Below the pieces are notes generated by a model. That model was not told the origin of the DNA and made no database searches. It worked only from the letters and a program-made list of their open reading frames with translations. Positions 1 to 7,818 of a stretch of DNA of 64,000 nt are shown here, piece after piece (within the stretch, counting starts at the first letter, position 1; every line of letters starts with the position of its first letter). The stretch comes from Sphingomonas jaspsi DSM 18422 (lineage in GTDB: Bacteria; Pseudomonadota; Alphaproteobacteria; Sphingomonadales; Sphingomonadaceae). A program made the position numbers and the translations under genes. Location of the stretch: NCBI RefSeq assembly GCF_000585415.1, contig NZ_KK073876.1:1857810-1921809 (forward strand), given 5' to 3'.

Positions 1-537
1 CAGGACTATGGCGTGCTGCTCGCCGCCGGCGACACCTTCCGCGCCGCCGCGATCGAACAGCTCAAGATCTGGGGAGACCGCATCGGCGCGCCGGTGATCA
101 GCGGCAAGGAAGGCGGCGATGCTGCCGGCATCGTGTTCGACGGGGTCAAGCAGGCCACTGCCACGGGCATCGACGCGCTGATCGTCGACACCGCGGGGCG
201 CCTGCAGAACAAGGCGCATTTGATGGACGAGCTCAGCAAAGTCCGCCGCGTGCTCGGCCGCCTCAACCCCGAAGCGCCGCACGACGTCATCCTCGTCCTC
301 GACGCGACCACGGGGCAAAATGCGCTCAACCAGATCGAGGTGTTCGCACGCGACGCTGGCGTCACCGGTCTCGTCATGACCAAGCTCGACGGCACCGCGC
401 GCGGCGGGGTGCTGGTCGCGGCAGCGGAAAAGTTCGGCCTGCCGATCCATGCCATCGGCGTTGGCGAAGGCGTCAACGACCTGCGTCCCTTCGATCCCCG
501 CGCGGTCGCCCGCGCCATTGCAGGACTTTCCGAATGA
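1..537 (+). CDS. ftsY: Signal recognition particle receptor FtsY, C-terminal part (5' end outside window)
   Basis: This is the SRP receptor GTPase that docks ribosome-SRP complexes at the inner membrane for co-translational insertion. The visible 178 codons are the C-terminal half of the NG domain. They include the DTFRAAA segment (G2 region), DTAGRL (G3), [10 protein letters not shown] (G4) and the closing [14 protein letters not shown]. The N-terminal A domain and the P-loop lie before base 1. The reading frame is open from the first base, so the gene is partial because of the window edge and is not truncated. Its stop overlaps the yciB start as ATGA, which implies translational coupling. 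Identification is firm. Confidence 0.96.
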   Translation, partial: QDYGVLLAAGDTFRAAAIEQLKIWGDRIGAPVISGKEGGDAAGIVFDGVKQATATGIDALIVDTAGRLQNKAHLMDELSKVRRVLGRLNPEAPHDVILVLDATTGQNALNQIEVFARDAGVTGLVMTKLDGTARGGVLVAAAEKFGLPIHAIGVGEGVNDLRPFDPRAVARAIAGLSE

Positions 538-1154
538 CCGCGGCCCCGAACAGCGAACCCACCGGCCTGTCGCGCCTCGCCATCGATCTCGGCCCGTTGC
601 TGGTATTTTTTGCGGTCAATTTTCTCGGCAGCGGTTTCGGCCCGGCCAAGATCTTCATCGCAACCGGCGCTTTCATGGCCGCGATGATCGTGGCGCTGGT
701 CTATTCGGCGATCCGTTTCCGCTACGTGTCGCCGCTGCTTTTGTTTTCGGGCGTGATGGTCGTCATCCTCGGCGGCCTGACGATCTACCTGCACGACGAA
801 ACCTTCATCAAGATCAAGCCGACCATCTACTATGCGCTGGTCTCGGGCCTTCTCGCCTTCGGGCTTGCCACCGGCCGCAACCTGCTGAAGGCCGTGCTTG
901 GCAGCACCTATCCCGGCCTCAGCGAAGCCGGCTGGCGCAAACTGACCGTCAACTGGGCGATTTTCTTCGCCGTGATGGCGATGGTCAACGAAGCGGTCTG
1001 GCGCAATACCAGCACCGACTTCTGGATCGGCTTCAAAATCTGGGGCGCCATTCCCGCCACGCTGTTGTTCGCAGCCGCCAACGTGCCGATGCTGCTCCGC
1101 CACGGCCTCAACGTCGACGACCCCCAACCCACCGAGCCGGGACCCATCGAATGA
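534..1154 (+). CDS. yciB: Inner membrane-spanning protein YciB / septation protein A family
   Basis: A 206-residue polytopic inner-membrane protein of the YciB/IspZ family, linked by family knowledge to cell-envelope integrity and septation. Roughly five hydrophobic segments are visible (about residues 18-45, 48-70, 74-92, 100-118 and 145-185). Family-typical stretches are [11 protein letters not shown] near the N-terminus, KPTIYYAL and [12 protein letters not shown] in the middle, and [16 protein letters not shown] towards the end. The start overlaps the ftsY stop and the stop overlaps the next start (ATGA), so it sits inside one operon. The length is normal for the family. Confidence 0.93.
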   Translation: MTAAPNSEPTGLSRLAIDLGPLLVFFAVNFLGSGFGPAKIFIATGAFMAAMIVALVYSAIRFRYVSPLLLFSGVMVVILGGLTIYLHDETFIKIKPTIYYALVSGLLAFGLATGRNLLKAVLGSTYPGLSEAGWRKLTVNWAIFFAVMAMVNEAVWRNTSTDFWIGFKIWGAIPATLLFAAANVPMLLRHGLNVDDPQPTEPGPIE

Positions 1155-2092
1155 GCGATCCGATCATCCGCATTTCCAAGCTGCGCAAGGCCTATGCGGG
1201 TGGGACGGAGGCGCTGAAGGGCGTCGACCTCGACATTCGCAAGGGCGAGATCCTGGCCCTCCTTGGCCCCAACGGCGCGGGCAAGACGACGCTAATCTCA
1301 ATCGTTTGCGGCATCGTCACGCCGACGTCGGGCGAGGTGCTGGTCGGCGGCCATGACAACCAGACGCACTTCAAGCAGGCACGCTCGCTGATCGGCCTTG
1401 TGCCGCAAGAATTGACCACTGACGCGTTCGAGAGCGTCTGGTCGACCGTCCGCTTCAGCCGCGGCCTGTTCGGCAAGCCCAGGGACGACAAGAAGGTCGA
1501 GGACATCCTTCGCCGCCTGACGCTGTGGGACAAGCGCAATGCGAAGATGATGGAACTGTCGGGCGGCATGAAGCGCCGCGTGATGATCGCCAAGGCCTTG
1601 AGCCATGAGCCCGACATCCTGTTCCTCGACGAGCCGACAGCAGGCGTCGACGTCGAATTGCGCCGCGACATGTGGGATTTGGTGCGCCAGCTGCGCGCCG
1701 ACGGGACGACCATCATCCTGACCACCCATTATATCGAAGAGGCCGAAGAAATGGCCGACCGGGTCGGGGTCATCAACCGCGGCGAACTAGTCGCGCTGGG
1801 CGACAAGGCCGAGCTGATGGCGCAGATGGGCCAGAAAACGCTCAAGATCGCGCTCGAACCGCCGCTGGAGGCATTGCCGGCAGGCCTTGAGCAATGGGCG
1901 CCGGCGCTGGAAGATGACGGCCATACGCTCTGCTACCGCTTCGACAGCCACGCCGAAAATACCGGCATCGCTGGACTGATGCGCACACTCGACAGCCTCG
2001 GCATCGGCTACAAGGATCTCAGCACCCACCAGTCGAGCCTGGAGGACATCTTCGTCAAACTGGTCCATTCAGGCGTGGGAGAAGCGGCATGA
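1151..2092 (+). CDS. ABC transporter ATP-binding protein (ABC-2 exporter type)
   Basis: The cytoplasmic ATPase subunit of an ABC-2 type exporter, 313 residues. Walker A is GPNGAGKT at about residues 39-46, the signature LSGGMKRR at 136-143 and Walker B ILFLDEP with D160. The H-loop follows in the [14 protein letters not shown] segment. The C-terminal 90 residues are the accessory domain common in drug, polysaccharide or NodI-like exporters. The ATG chosen at 1151 overlaps the yciB stop; a longer frame upstream is out-of-frame antecedent sequence. It pairs with the permease that begins 4 bases before its end. The substrate cannot be told from sequence. Confidence 0.93.
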   Translation: MSDPIIRISKLRKAYAGGTEALKGVDLDIRKGEILALLGPNGAGKTTLISIVCGIVTPTSGEVLVGGHDNQTHFKQARSLIGLVPQELTTDAFESVWSTVRFSRGLFGKPRDDKKVEDILRRLTLWDKRNAKMMELSGGMKRRVMIAKALSHEPDILFLDEPTAGVDVELRRDMWDLVRQLRADGTTIILTTHYIEEAEEMADRVGVINRGELVALGDKAELMAQMGQKTLKIALEPPLEALPAGLEQWAPALEDDGHTLCYRFDSHAENTGIAGLMRTLDSLGIGYKDLSTHQSSLEDIFVKLVHSGVGEAA

Positions 2093-2850
2093 ACTGGACC
2101 GGCATCGGCGCCATCTACCGCTTCGAAATGGCGCGGTGGAAGCGGACTCTGTGGCAGAGCGTAGTCGCGCCCGTCATCACCACGTCGCTCTATTTCGTGG
2201 TGTTCGGCTCGGCCATCGGCGGGCGGATGAGCGCGATGGACGGCGTGCCATACGGCAGCTTCATCGTCCCCGGACTGATCCTCTTGTCGGTGCTCACCCA
2301 GTCGATCTTCAATGCCAGTTTCGGCATTTATTTTCCGAAGTTTACCGGCACTATCTATGAAATGCTCTCAGCACCGATTTCACCGATCGAGCTGGTGACC
2401 GCCTATGTCGGTGCGGCCGCCAGCAAGTCGGTTCTGCTGGCACTGATCACGCTGGCGACCGCCTTCCTGTTTGTGCCGGTGACGATCGCCCATCCGCTGC
2501 TGATGCTGCTGTTCCTGATCGCGATTTCGGTGGGCTTCTGCCTGCTTGGCTTCACCATCGGCATCTGGGCGAAGAACTTCGAACAGCTGCAGGTCATCCC
2601 GCTGCTGGTCGTCACCCCGCTGACCTTTCTCGGCGGCGTCTTCTACGCCACCAGCTCCATCCCCGAACCGTGGCGCACGGTGACGCATTTCAATCCCATC
2701 CTGCATCTGGTCTCGGGTTTCCGCTGGACCTTCTTCGAGCTCGCCGACGTGCCGCTGTGGTCGAGCCTGGCCGTCATGGCGGCGGCCATCGTCCTGCCGC
2801 TGTCGGCGATCATCTGGGTGTTCAAGACAGGATATCGGCTCAAAAACTAA
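2089..2850 (+). CDS. ABC-2 type transporter permease
   Basis: A 253-residue integral membrane permease of the ABC2 membrane family with about six hydrophobic segments. The N-terminus ([22 protein letters not shown]) resembles NodJ/DrrB-like permeases. The family segment near residues 180-195 reads [16 protein letters not shown]. The start overlaps the ATPase stop by 4 bases (ATGA), so the two form one exporter. It is the last gene of the ftsY-yciB-ABC run; an inverted repeat follows immediately. The substrate is unknown. Confidence 0.92.
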   Translation: MNWTGIGAIYRFEMARWKRTLWQSVVAPVITTSLYFVVFGSAIGGRMSAMDGVPYGSFIVPGLILLSVLTQSIFNASFGIYFPKFTGTIYEMLSAPISPIELVTAYVGAAASKSVLLALITLATAFLFVPVTIAHPLLMLLFLIAISVGFCLLGFTIGIWAKNFEQLQVIPLLVVTPLTFLGGVFYATSSIPEPWRTVTHFNPILHLVSGFRWTFFELADVPLWSSLAVMAAAIVLPLSAIIWVFKTGYRLKN

Positions 2851-2877
2851 GGGCGGCAGCCTTTCGGCCACCGCCCT
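2850..2877. terminator. Stem-loop between convergent ABC permease and sodB
   Basis: AGGGCGG at 2850-2856 pairs with CCGCCCT at 2871-2877 around a 14-nt loop that can pair further. It begins at the last base of the permease stop codon, and sodB ends 25 bases downstream on the other strand. It could serve both genes. There is no strong T-run, so termination is inferred from position. Confidence 0.5.
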
Positions 2878-2901
2878 GCAGTCTGGTCGGGATAAACCGG
2901 T

Positions 2902-3525
2902 TCAGCTTTGCTGGTCGGCCCGGCTGGCGCCCTCGCCGTCAAGGTTCTGGCCGACGAAGTCCCAGTTGATGACATTTTCGAGCACGCTCTTTAGATAGTT
3001 CGGGCGCGCGTTGCGATAGTCGATGTAATAGGCATGTTCCCACACATCGAGCGTTAGCAGCGGCTTCATGCCGTGAACGACAGGCGTATCGGCATCGTGG
3101 AGCGAGGTAATCTCCAGCTTGCCGTTGTTGAGGATCAGCCAGCCCCAGCCGCTGCCGAAATGGTTGGTGCTTTCGGTGGCCAGCTTTTCGAGCAGCGCCT
3201 CATGGCCGCCGAAATCGCTGTCAATCATGTCCTTGAGCTTGCCCGAGGGAGCGGTCGACCGCGCCGGCGCCAGGCACTGCCAGAAGAAGCTGTGGTTCCA
3301 GATCTGGGCGCTGTTGTTGAACAGGCCCTTGTCGCCGGTGTCTTTCGCCTTCTGGATCACCTCGACCAGCGACGCGCCTTCCAGACCCTTTTCGCCCAGC
3401 ATGCCATTGGCCTTGTCGATATAGGCCTTGTGGTGCTTGCCGTGGTGATAGTCGAAGGTCTCGGCCGACATAAATTCGCCCAGGGCGTGCTTGGCAAAGG
3501 GAAGGTCAGGCAAGGTGAATGGCAT
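2902..3525 (-). CDS. sodB: Superoxide dismutase, Fe type
   Basis: Dismutates superoxide to hydrogen peroxide and oxygen in the cytoplasm; 207 residues. The metal ligands of the Fe/Mn family are present: H27 (in HHGKHH), H78 (in WNHSFFW), D160 and H164 (in DVWEHAYYIDY). The glutamine at about residue 74 (NSAQIWNH) and the GSGWGWL motif are typical of iron rather than manganese enzymes, so iron is favoured by inference. A good AGGAGC ribosome site lies 6-7 bases before the ATG. It is monocistronic, convergent with the ABC permease and followed upstream by pspF on the same strand. Confidence 0.96.
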   Translation of the reverse strand: MPFTLPDLPFAKHALGEFMSAETFDYHHGKHHKAYIDKANGMLGEKGLEGASLVEVIQKAKDTGDKGLFNNSAQIWNHSFFWQCLAPARSTAPSGKLKDMIDSDFGGHEALLEKLATESTNHFGSGWGWLILNNGKLEITSLHDADTPVVHGMKPLLTLDVWEHAYYIDYRNARPNYLKSVLENVINWDFVGQNLDGEGASRADQQS

Positions 3526-3615
3526 CGAACAGCTCCTTCGTTGATAGGTTGCTTACCGAACGCCCCTAGGCCGTGAGCGTTGCAAGTCAACGACCGACCC
3601 GCGTCGCAAGGGCGA

Positions 3616-4674
3616 TCAGGCAGGCGCGGTAAGCGACAGTTCGTGGCGTTTCATGGCGTGGCGAAGCTGGTCGTAGCTGAGGCCAAGCGCCGCAGCGGTC
3701 GCCCGCTGGTTGTAACGGTTGCGCGCCAGCGCATCCTCCAGCAACGCCTTCTCATAATCCGCGACGGCCGAACGGAAATCGCTGGTGGTGGTCGGAAACG
3801 ACGATGCGGCCACGTTCAAAGGTGCTGGCGCGTCGTTCGGCGCAGACGGCATGCTAGTCGCCGTGGGGGCAGAGGTCGGCGCCATGCTGGCCATCGGTGC
3901 CCATGGCGATGCGAAGGGGTCGAACTGGATTTCGTCGATGGCCCGTTCGGGATCCTCCGCGCGGTAAACCGCACGCTCCACCACATTGCGCAGTTCGCGG
4001 ACGTTGCCGGGCCATGGGTAGGCCTCCAGTGCGGCCATCGCGCGATCAGAAAAGCCCGGCCAGTTCGGCCAGTCCAATTCGACCGCCATCCGCCGTCCGA
4101 AATGCTCGGCCAGCAGCGAAATGTCTCCCTGCCGCTCGCGCATCGGCGGCAGCGTCACGACTTCGAACGACAGGCGGTCGAGAAGGTCGGCCCGGAACCG
4201 CCCCTGCTCGACCAGGGTAGGCAAATGCTCGTTGGTCGCCGCGACGATGCGCACGTCGACCTTGATCGGCTTCGACGCGCCGATGCGCGTCACCTCGCCA
4301 TATTCGACGGCGCGGAGCAGGCGGTCCTGCGCCGGCGACGACAAGGTCGCCAGTTCGTCGAGGAACAGCGTACCGCCGTCGGCCTCCTCGAACCGTCCGT
4401 GCCGCGTCTTGGCCGCCCCGGTGAAGCTGCCGGCCTCGTGCCCGAACAGCTCCGCTTCGATCAGATTTTCCGGCAGTGCCGCGCAGTTCATCGTTACCAG
4501 CGGCCCCGACCAGCGCTGCGAAAGGTGGTGGAGGCGCTCGGCGATCAGTTCCTTGCCAGTCCCGCGCTCGCCGATCACCAGCACCGGTCGGTTGAGCGGC
4601 GCGGCGCGGCTCGCCCGCTCGACCGCGTCGAGAAAGGCGAGGCTTGATCCGACAAATTGATTGGACCGATCCAT
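3616..4674 (-). CDS. pspF: Psp operon sigma-54 activator PspF
   Basis: An AAA+ bacterial enhancer-binding protein that drives sigma-54 transcription of the adjacent psp operon. It has no N-terminal receiver domain, as expected for PspF. Walker A GERGTGKE is at residues 35-42, and the sigma-54 contact loop reads GSFTGA (82-87) where the family usually has GAFTGA. LFLDEL is Walker B, and WPGNVRELRN closes the AAA+ domain. A Pro/Ala-rich linker of about 45 residues leads to a Fis-type helix-turn-helix at the C-terminus (AAALGLSYDQLRHAMKRH). The ATG at 4674 fits the family start (DRSNQFVGSS); a longer frame begins 10 codons upstream. It is divergent from pspA, 160 bases apart. Confidence 0.93.
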   Translation of the reverse strand: MDRSNQFVGSSLAFLDAVERASRAAPLNRPVLVIGERGTGKELIAERLHHLSQRWSGPLVTMNCAALPENLIEAELFGHEAGSFTGAAKTRHGRFEEADGGTLFLDELATLSSPAQDRLLRAVEYGEVTRIGASKPIKVDVRIVAATNEHLPTLVEQGRFRADLLDRLSFEVVTLPPMRERQGDISLLAEHFGRRMAVELDWPNWPGFSDRAMAALEAYPWPGNVRELRNVVERAVYRAEDPERAIDEIQFDPFASPWAPMASMAPTSAPTATSMPSAPNDAPAPLNVAASSFPTTTSDFRSAVADYEKALLEDALARNRYNQRATAAALGLSYDQLRHAMKRHELSLTAPA

Positions 4675-4685
4675 GGCCCAACATG

Positions 4686-4703
4686 TGGTGGCAAATCCCA
4701 CCA
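4686..4703. promoter_or_regulatory. Inverted repeat, candidate PspF upstream activator site
   Basis: TGGTGG, 6 nt, CCACCA is a perfect dyad just upstream of pspF. Its centre lies about 109 bases before the transcription start predicted from the sigma-54 promoter. PspF enhancer sites in enterobacteria lie roughly 80-126 bases upstream, so the spacing fits. Binding by PspF is inferred. Confidence 0.45.
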
Positions 4704-4730
4704 TCTGGCAAGATTTTTCACACCGCCGTT

Positions 4731-4765
4731 GGTCGAAAAATCCCTGATTTTCCGGTTTTTCGACC
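4731..4765. promoter_or_regulatory. Long inverted repeat in pspF-pspA intergenic region
   Basis: GGTCGAAAAA (4731-4740) and TTTTTCGACC (4756-4765) form a perfect 10-bp dyad around a 15-nt AT-rich spacer. It lies about 13 bases before the -24 element of the pspA promoter. It may be a second PspF site, an IHF-like bend region, or an element controlling pspF. Its function is not established. Confidence 0.45.
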
Positions 4766-4777
4766 TATTTTTGTTTT

Positions 4778-4793
4778 TGGCACATTTGCTGCA
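4778..4793 (+). promoter_or_regulatory. Sigma-54 (-24/-12) promoter of the psp operon
   Basis: TGGCACATTTGCTGCA matches the sigma-54 consensus TGGCAC-N5-TTGC with the invariant GG and GC dinucleotides 10 bases apart. It sits 42 bases before the pspA ATG, with the divergent sigma-54 activator gene upstream. Transcription would start near base 4804. Confidence 0.85.
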
Positions 4794-4834
4794 GAAGGAA
4801 TTGCGCAACAGGGCGTCCAGTTTGGAGTCATTGA

Positions 4835-5503
4835 ATGGGTATCTTCTCCCGTACTCGGGACATCTTCGCAGCCAACATGACCGAGCTGCTCGACCGTGCC
4901 GAAGATCCGGCGCGGATGATCCGCATGATCATTCTCGAAATGGAAGAAACGCTGGTCGAAGTGCGTGCCTCGGCGGCCCGCTCGATCGCCGACAGCAAGG
5001 AAATGAAGCGCGCGCTAGTGCGCCTCGACGAGCTGCAGTCGAGCTGGACCGAAAAGGCTCAGCTGGCCTTGTCCAAGGACCGCGAGGACCTGGCCAAGGC
5101 CGCGCTGATCGAACGCCAGAAGGCGGCGGACATGGCGCAGGGCCTGAAGGTCGAACTGTCGTCGATCGAGGAAACGTTGAAGGGCTATGAAGTGGACATC
5201 GCCAAGCTTCAGGGCAAGCTGCGCGAAGCCCGCGCCCGCCAGAATGCCATCGCGTCGCGCATCGAAAGCGCCGTCACCCGCGCCCGCACCCGCGAAGTGC
5301 TGAACGGCAGCCGCACCGATGATGCCTTTTCGAAGTTCGAGCTGCTTGAGCGGCGTGCCGACTTCGCCGAAGGCCGCGCCGACGCACTCGGCATGACCGG
5401 GCCCAAGAGCCTGGAAGAGGAAATCGCAGAGCTCCGCGCGACCGAACAGGTCGACGCCGAGCTGGAGGCCATGAAGGCCGCGTTGAAAGCCAAGGGGGCT
5501 TAA
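4835..5503 (+). CDS. pspA: Phage shock protein A (PspA/IM30 family)
   Basis: A peripheral inner-membrane protein of 222 residues, almost wholly alpha-helical coiled coil. It binds stressed membranes as oligomers and, by family knowledge, holds PspF inactive when free. The N-terminus (GIFSRTRDIFAANMTELLDRAEDP) is the amphipathic helix and start of the PspA domain. The central RMIRMIILEMEETLVEVRASAAR is diagnostic. GGAG lies 7 bases before the ATG. It is first in the psp operon, preceded by a sigma-54 promoter, and pspB starts at the next base after its stop. Confidence 0.96.
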   Translation: MGIFSRTRDIFAANMTELLDRAEDPARMIRMIILEMEETLVEVRASAARSIADSKEMKRALVRLDELQSSWTEKAQLALSKDREDLAKAALIERQKAADMAQGLKVELSSIEETLKGYEVDIAKLQGKLREARARQNAIASRIESAVTRARTREVLNGSRTDDAFSKFELLERRADFAEGRADALGMTGPKSLEEEIAELRATEQVDAELEAMKAALKAKGA

Positions 5504-5770
5504 GTGGACGAAAATCTGATTCCGTTATTTGCCATCGTCACGCTGTTCATCGGCCTGCCGTGGCTGGTGTTCCACTACATCACCAAGTGGAAGACCGCCG
5601 CCACCATCAGCAGCTCCGATGAGAAACTGCTCGACGAACTGCACGATGCCGCCCGCCGGCTCGACGATCGCCTCTGCTCGATCGAACGCATCATGACCGC
5701 CGAAAATCCCAACTGGCGCCAGCAGTGCCTGCCGCAAGAGCGCCAGCGCCTGCTGAGCGATGGAGAATAA
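5504..5770 (+). CDS. pspB: Phage shock protein B
   Basis: A small membrane protein of 88 residues that helps PspC sense membrane stress and release PspF from PspA. One transmembrane helix spans about residues 5-25, followed by a charged helix. The C-terminal DRLCSIERI-MTAENPNWR matches the PspB hallmark seen in E. coli (RIQALESIL-DAEHPNWR). It uses a GTG start directly after the pspA stop, with pspC following. The same helix motif recurs in the four small genes downstream of pspC. Confidence 0.9.
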   Translation: MDENLIPLFAIVTLFIGLPWLVFHYITKWKTAATISSSDEKLLDELHDAARRLDDRLCSIERIMTAENPNWRQQCLPQERQRLLSDGE

Positions 5771-5774
5771 ACCG

Positions 5775-6161
5775 ATGCCGCAGCCCGCAAGCCGCACCAA
5801 ATTCTACCTCGACAAGCGTCACGGCAAGGTGATGGGCGTGTGCTCCGGCATCGCCAACTACACCGGGATGGACGTGTCGCTCGTCCGCATCATGGTGGTC
5901 GGCGCCGTGTTCATGAGCGGCGGCAGCATCCTTCCGCTCTACTTCATCGCCGGCTACATCGCCGACGACGAACCGCGCGAACTGGCGCTGGAGAATAAGG
6001 AAGACAAGGAATTCTGGCAGGGCGTACGCCAGTCGCCGGCCCGCACGGCCCGCGACATTCGCGGTCGCCTGCGGGAAATCGATCGCCGCCTGGGTGACAT
6101 CGAAAGCTATGTCACCACCGAAAACCGTAGCCTCGCTCGGGAAATCGAAGAGCTTCGCTGA
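5775..6161 (+). CDS. pspC: Phage shock protein C
   Basis: An inner-membrane sensor of the Psp response, 128 residues. The PspC domain occupies residues 5-65 (KFYLDKRHGKVMGVCSGIANYTGMD, split here only for description, then a transmembrane helix to about residue 64). The C-terminal cytoplasmic helix carries RLREIDRRLGDIESY followed by LAREIEEL, which resembles the PspB tail motif. The ATG at 5775 follows GGAGAA by 7 bases. An in-frame ATG 15 bases upstream overlaps pspB and lacks its own ribosome site. Confidence 0.92.
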   Translation: MPQPASRTKFYLDKRHGKVMGVCSGIANYTGMDVSLVRIMVVGAVFMSGGSILPLYFIAGYIADDEPRELALENKEDKEFWQGVRQSPARTARDIRGRLREIDRRLGDIESYVTTENRSLAREIEELR

Positions 6162-6190
6162 ACATAAATTTTGTAATGGGGGAATGACCG

Positions 6191-6535
6191 ATGGACCCGG
6201 AAATGGCCCAAGCGTTCGACTTTCTGCTGCGGATCCTGCCGATGGTGGTGATCATCGTCGGCCTGTCGATCGGCGGCTCGCTGCTGCACACTTGGCTCAA
6301 GATCAAGAATGGCTACCCGCTGCAGAATGCGTGGGGAATGGCCATCCATCCGAAGAAGGATGAGGAAACGGTCGAGCGCATTCGCCTGCTGACGACCGAA
6401 AATGCGCAGCTTCGCGCCGAGCTCGGCTCGGTCAAGGATCGGCTCGAAACGGTCGAGCGGATCGTCACCGACCAGCCGCTGCGCCTGGCAGCCGAGATCG
6501 ACCAGCTCAAGATCGGCAAGGGAGGGAATGCCTGA
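6191..6535 (+). CDS. PspB-like small membrane coiled-coil protein 1
   Basis: 114 residues of no named function. A transmembrane helix at about residues 10-32 is followed by a basic loop and a long charged coiled coil. The coiled coil includes RLETVERIVTD and then LAAEIDQL. This tail matches the PspB and PspC tails in the same operon, so it is read as a PspB-like accessory subunit. The stop overlaps the next start (TGATG). By position it would be co-expressed under the sigma-54 promoter. Topology and family link are seen; a role in Psp signalling is inferred. Confidence 0.8.
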   Translation: MDPEMAQAFDFLLRILPMVVIIVGLSIGGSLLHTWLKIKNGYPLQNAWGMAIHPKKDEETVERIRLLTTENAQLRAELGSVKDRLETVERIVTDQPLRLAAEIDQLKIGKGGNA

Positions 6536-6816
6536 TGCAATTCGGTGATGTCGTCGCGCTGCTGATCGTCGTCCTGATTCCGACGGTGTTTCTGTCGTAT
6601 ATGGCCAAGCGCTTCTTCGCGTTCCGCGAGCGGCAGCTGGACGCCGAAACGACGCTGGCGGCGGAAAAGGCGGCGCAATATGCTACCGCCAACGCGGAGC
6701 TTGAAGCGCGCGTCAGAGTGCTGGAAAAGATCGTCACGGACGGCGGACTCGAAACCGCCGCCCAGATCGAGGCGCTGCGCGCGCCTCGCCTCACGGTTGG
6801 AGACAAGGTGCAGTGA
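6535..6816 (+). CDS. PspB-like small membrane coiled-coil protein 2
   Basis: 93 residues with an N-terminal transmembrane helix (about 5-25, rich in V, I and L). A charged coiled coil follows, containing RVRVLEKIVTD and AAQIEAL. It shares layout and tail motif with the preceding and following genes and with PspB. Its start overlaps the previous stop by one base and its own stop overlaps the next GTG, so the four small genes are tightly coupled. The function is unknown; envelope-stress sensing is inferred from context. Confidence 0.78.
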   Translation: MQFGDVVALLIVVLIPTVFLSYMAKRFFAFRERQLDAETTLAAEKAAQYATANAELEARVRVLEKIVTDGGLETAAQIEALRAPRLTVGDKVQ

Positions 6817-7091
6817 ACCCGTTTGAATTCGTCCTGGCGATCATCATCGTCGTCACGATCGGCAAGATCGTCCGTTATCGCATGGGCGACCGCGACGCCT
6901 TCCGCCGCGATATTCGCGTCCGTGGACCGGGCATCCACCTGCTCGACGACCGTGACGATCACCCGGCGGAAACCGAGCGACTGAAAGGCGAGGTCCAGCA
7001 GCTCAAGGACCGCATCAAGGTGCTGGAGCGGATCGCGGTCGAAAAGGAAGACACGCTGTCGCGCCAGATCGAAGAACTGCGCGACCGTTAA
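6813..7091 (+). CDS. PspB-like small membrane coiled-coil protein 3
   Basis: 92 residues starting with GTG that overlaps the previous stop (GTGA). An N-terminal hydrophobic helix (about residues 4-20) leads into a basic and acidic linker. A coiled coil follows with RIKVLERIAVE and LSRQIEEL, again matching the PspB tail pattern. It is the third of four consecutive paralogue-like genes in the psp operon. The function is unknown. Confidence 0.76.
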   Translation: MNPFEFVLAIIIVVTIGKIVRYRMGDRDAFRRDIRVRGPGIHLLDDRDDHPAETERLKGEVQQLKDRIKVLERIAVEKEDTLSRQIEELRDR

Positions 7092-7104
7092 AGGGGGATT
7101 GATC

Positions 7105-7362
7105 GTGGATCTTGGACCGCTCGTTCCGATTGTCGCCATCCTGTCCGGCCTCGGATGGGGTGTGATCGGCCTTCAGAAACGCAAACTGACCATGTCGGCC
7201 AACGCCTCAAGCGAAGAAGCAGAGGGGCTTCGTGCTGAAAACCGCAAGCTGGCCGAGCGCATCGCCGTGCTCGAACGGATCGCCACCGACAAGCCGTCGC
7301 GGCTGTCTGCCGAAATCGACGGCTTGGCCAGCCTTCCGCCCAGGCGCGAAACGACCGAGTAG
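7105..7362 (+). CDS. PspB-like small membrane coiled-coil protein 4
   Basis: 85 residues. A short transmembrane helix (about residues 5-24) is followed by a coiled coil with RIAVLERIATD and LSAEIDGL. The GTG at 7105 is preferred because AAGGGGGA lies 6-7 bases upstream; a TTG at 7099 is the alternative. It is the last member of the psp run and ends 39 bases before sufE. It shares the tail motif of PspB, PspC and the three preceding genes. Confidence 0.72.
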   Translation: MDLGPLVPIVAILSGLGWGVIGLQKRKLTMSANASSEEAEGLRAENRKLAERIAVLERIATDKPSRLSAEIDGLASLPPRRETTE

Positions 7363-7401
7363 CGGTGACAGGCGCGCTCCGGCGCGCTAGGCGCTGGGGC
7401 G

Positions 7402-7818
7402 ATGACTGCCTTACCAAGCCTTTCCGACCTGGCCGACGAATATGAGTTCCTCGACAGCGAGGAGCGTTACCGGCTTCTGATCGATCTCGGCCGCAAGCTG
7501 GAAGAGATGCCCGACGCGCTGAAGACCGACGCGACCAAGGTCCGCGGCTGTTCAGCATCGGTGTGGGTTTACCCCACCACCCTTCCCGACGGTCGGCTGC
7601 ATTTCCTCGCCGACAGCAACGCCGCCATCACCAAGGGGGTGGTGGCGCTTGTGCTGGCAGCGGTGCAGGACAAGCCGGCCGCCGAGGTGGCGGAGATGGA
7701 CGTCGCCGGGGCGCTGGCCCCGTTCGACCTCACCCGCGAGCTTTCGTCGAACCGGACGCAGGGCATTCCCAACATGATCGCGCTGGTCCGCGACACAGCG
7801 GCGCGGCTGGCGGCGTGA
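7402..7818 (+). CDS. sufE: SufE family cysteine desulfurase activator
   Basis: Accepts sulfur from the SufS cysteine desulfurase and passes it to the Fe-S scaffold. It is 138 residues, the usual length. The sulfur-accepting cysteine is C50 in the VRGCSASVW motif, and the C-terminal segment SSNRTQGIPNM is also family-typical. No suf operon surrounds it, which is common for a stand-alone SufE. The stop overlaps the start of the thioesterase gene as GTGA, so the two are translationally coupled. Confidence 0.93.
   Translation: MTALPSLSDLADEYEFLDSEERYRLLIDLGRKLEEMPDALKTDATKVRGCSASVWVYPTTLPDGRLHFLADSNAAITKGVVALVLAAVQDKPAAEVAEMDVAGALAPFDLTRELSSNRTQGIPNMIALVRDTAARLAA

Noticed and set aside
6..1127. 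Long minus-strand open frame opposite ftsY and yciB
   Set aside because: It is antisense to two confidently identified genes and its protein is rich in Arg, His and Gln in the way shadow frames of GC-rich genes are.
7363..7401. GCGCGC-containing stem-loop after the psp run as a terminator
   Set aside because: GCGCGC is self-complementary and common at this GC content, and there is no T-run; too weak to report as a feature.
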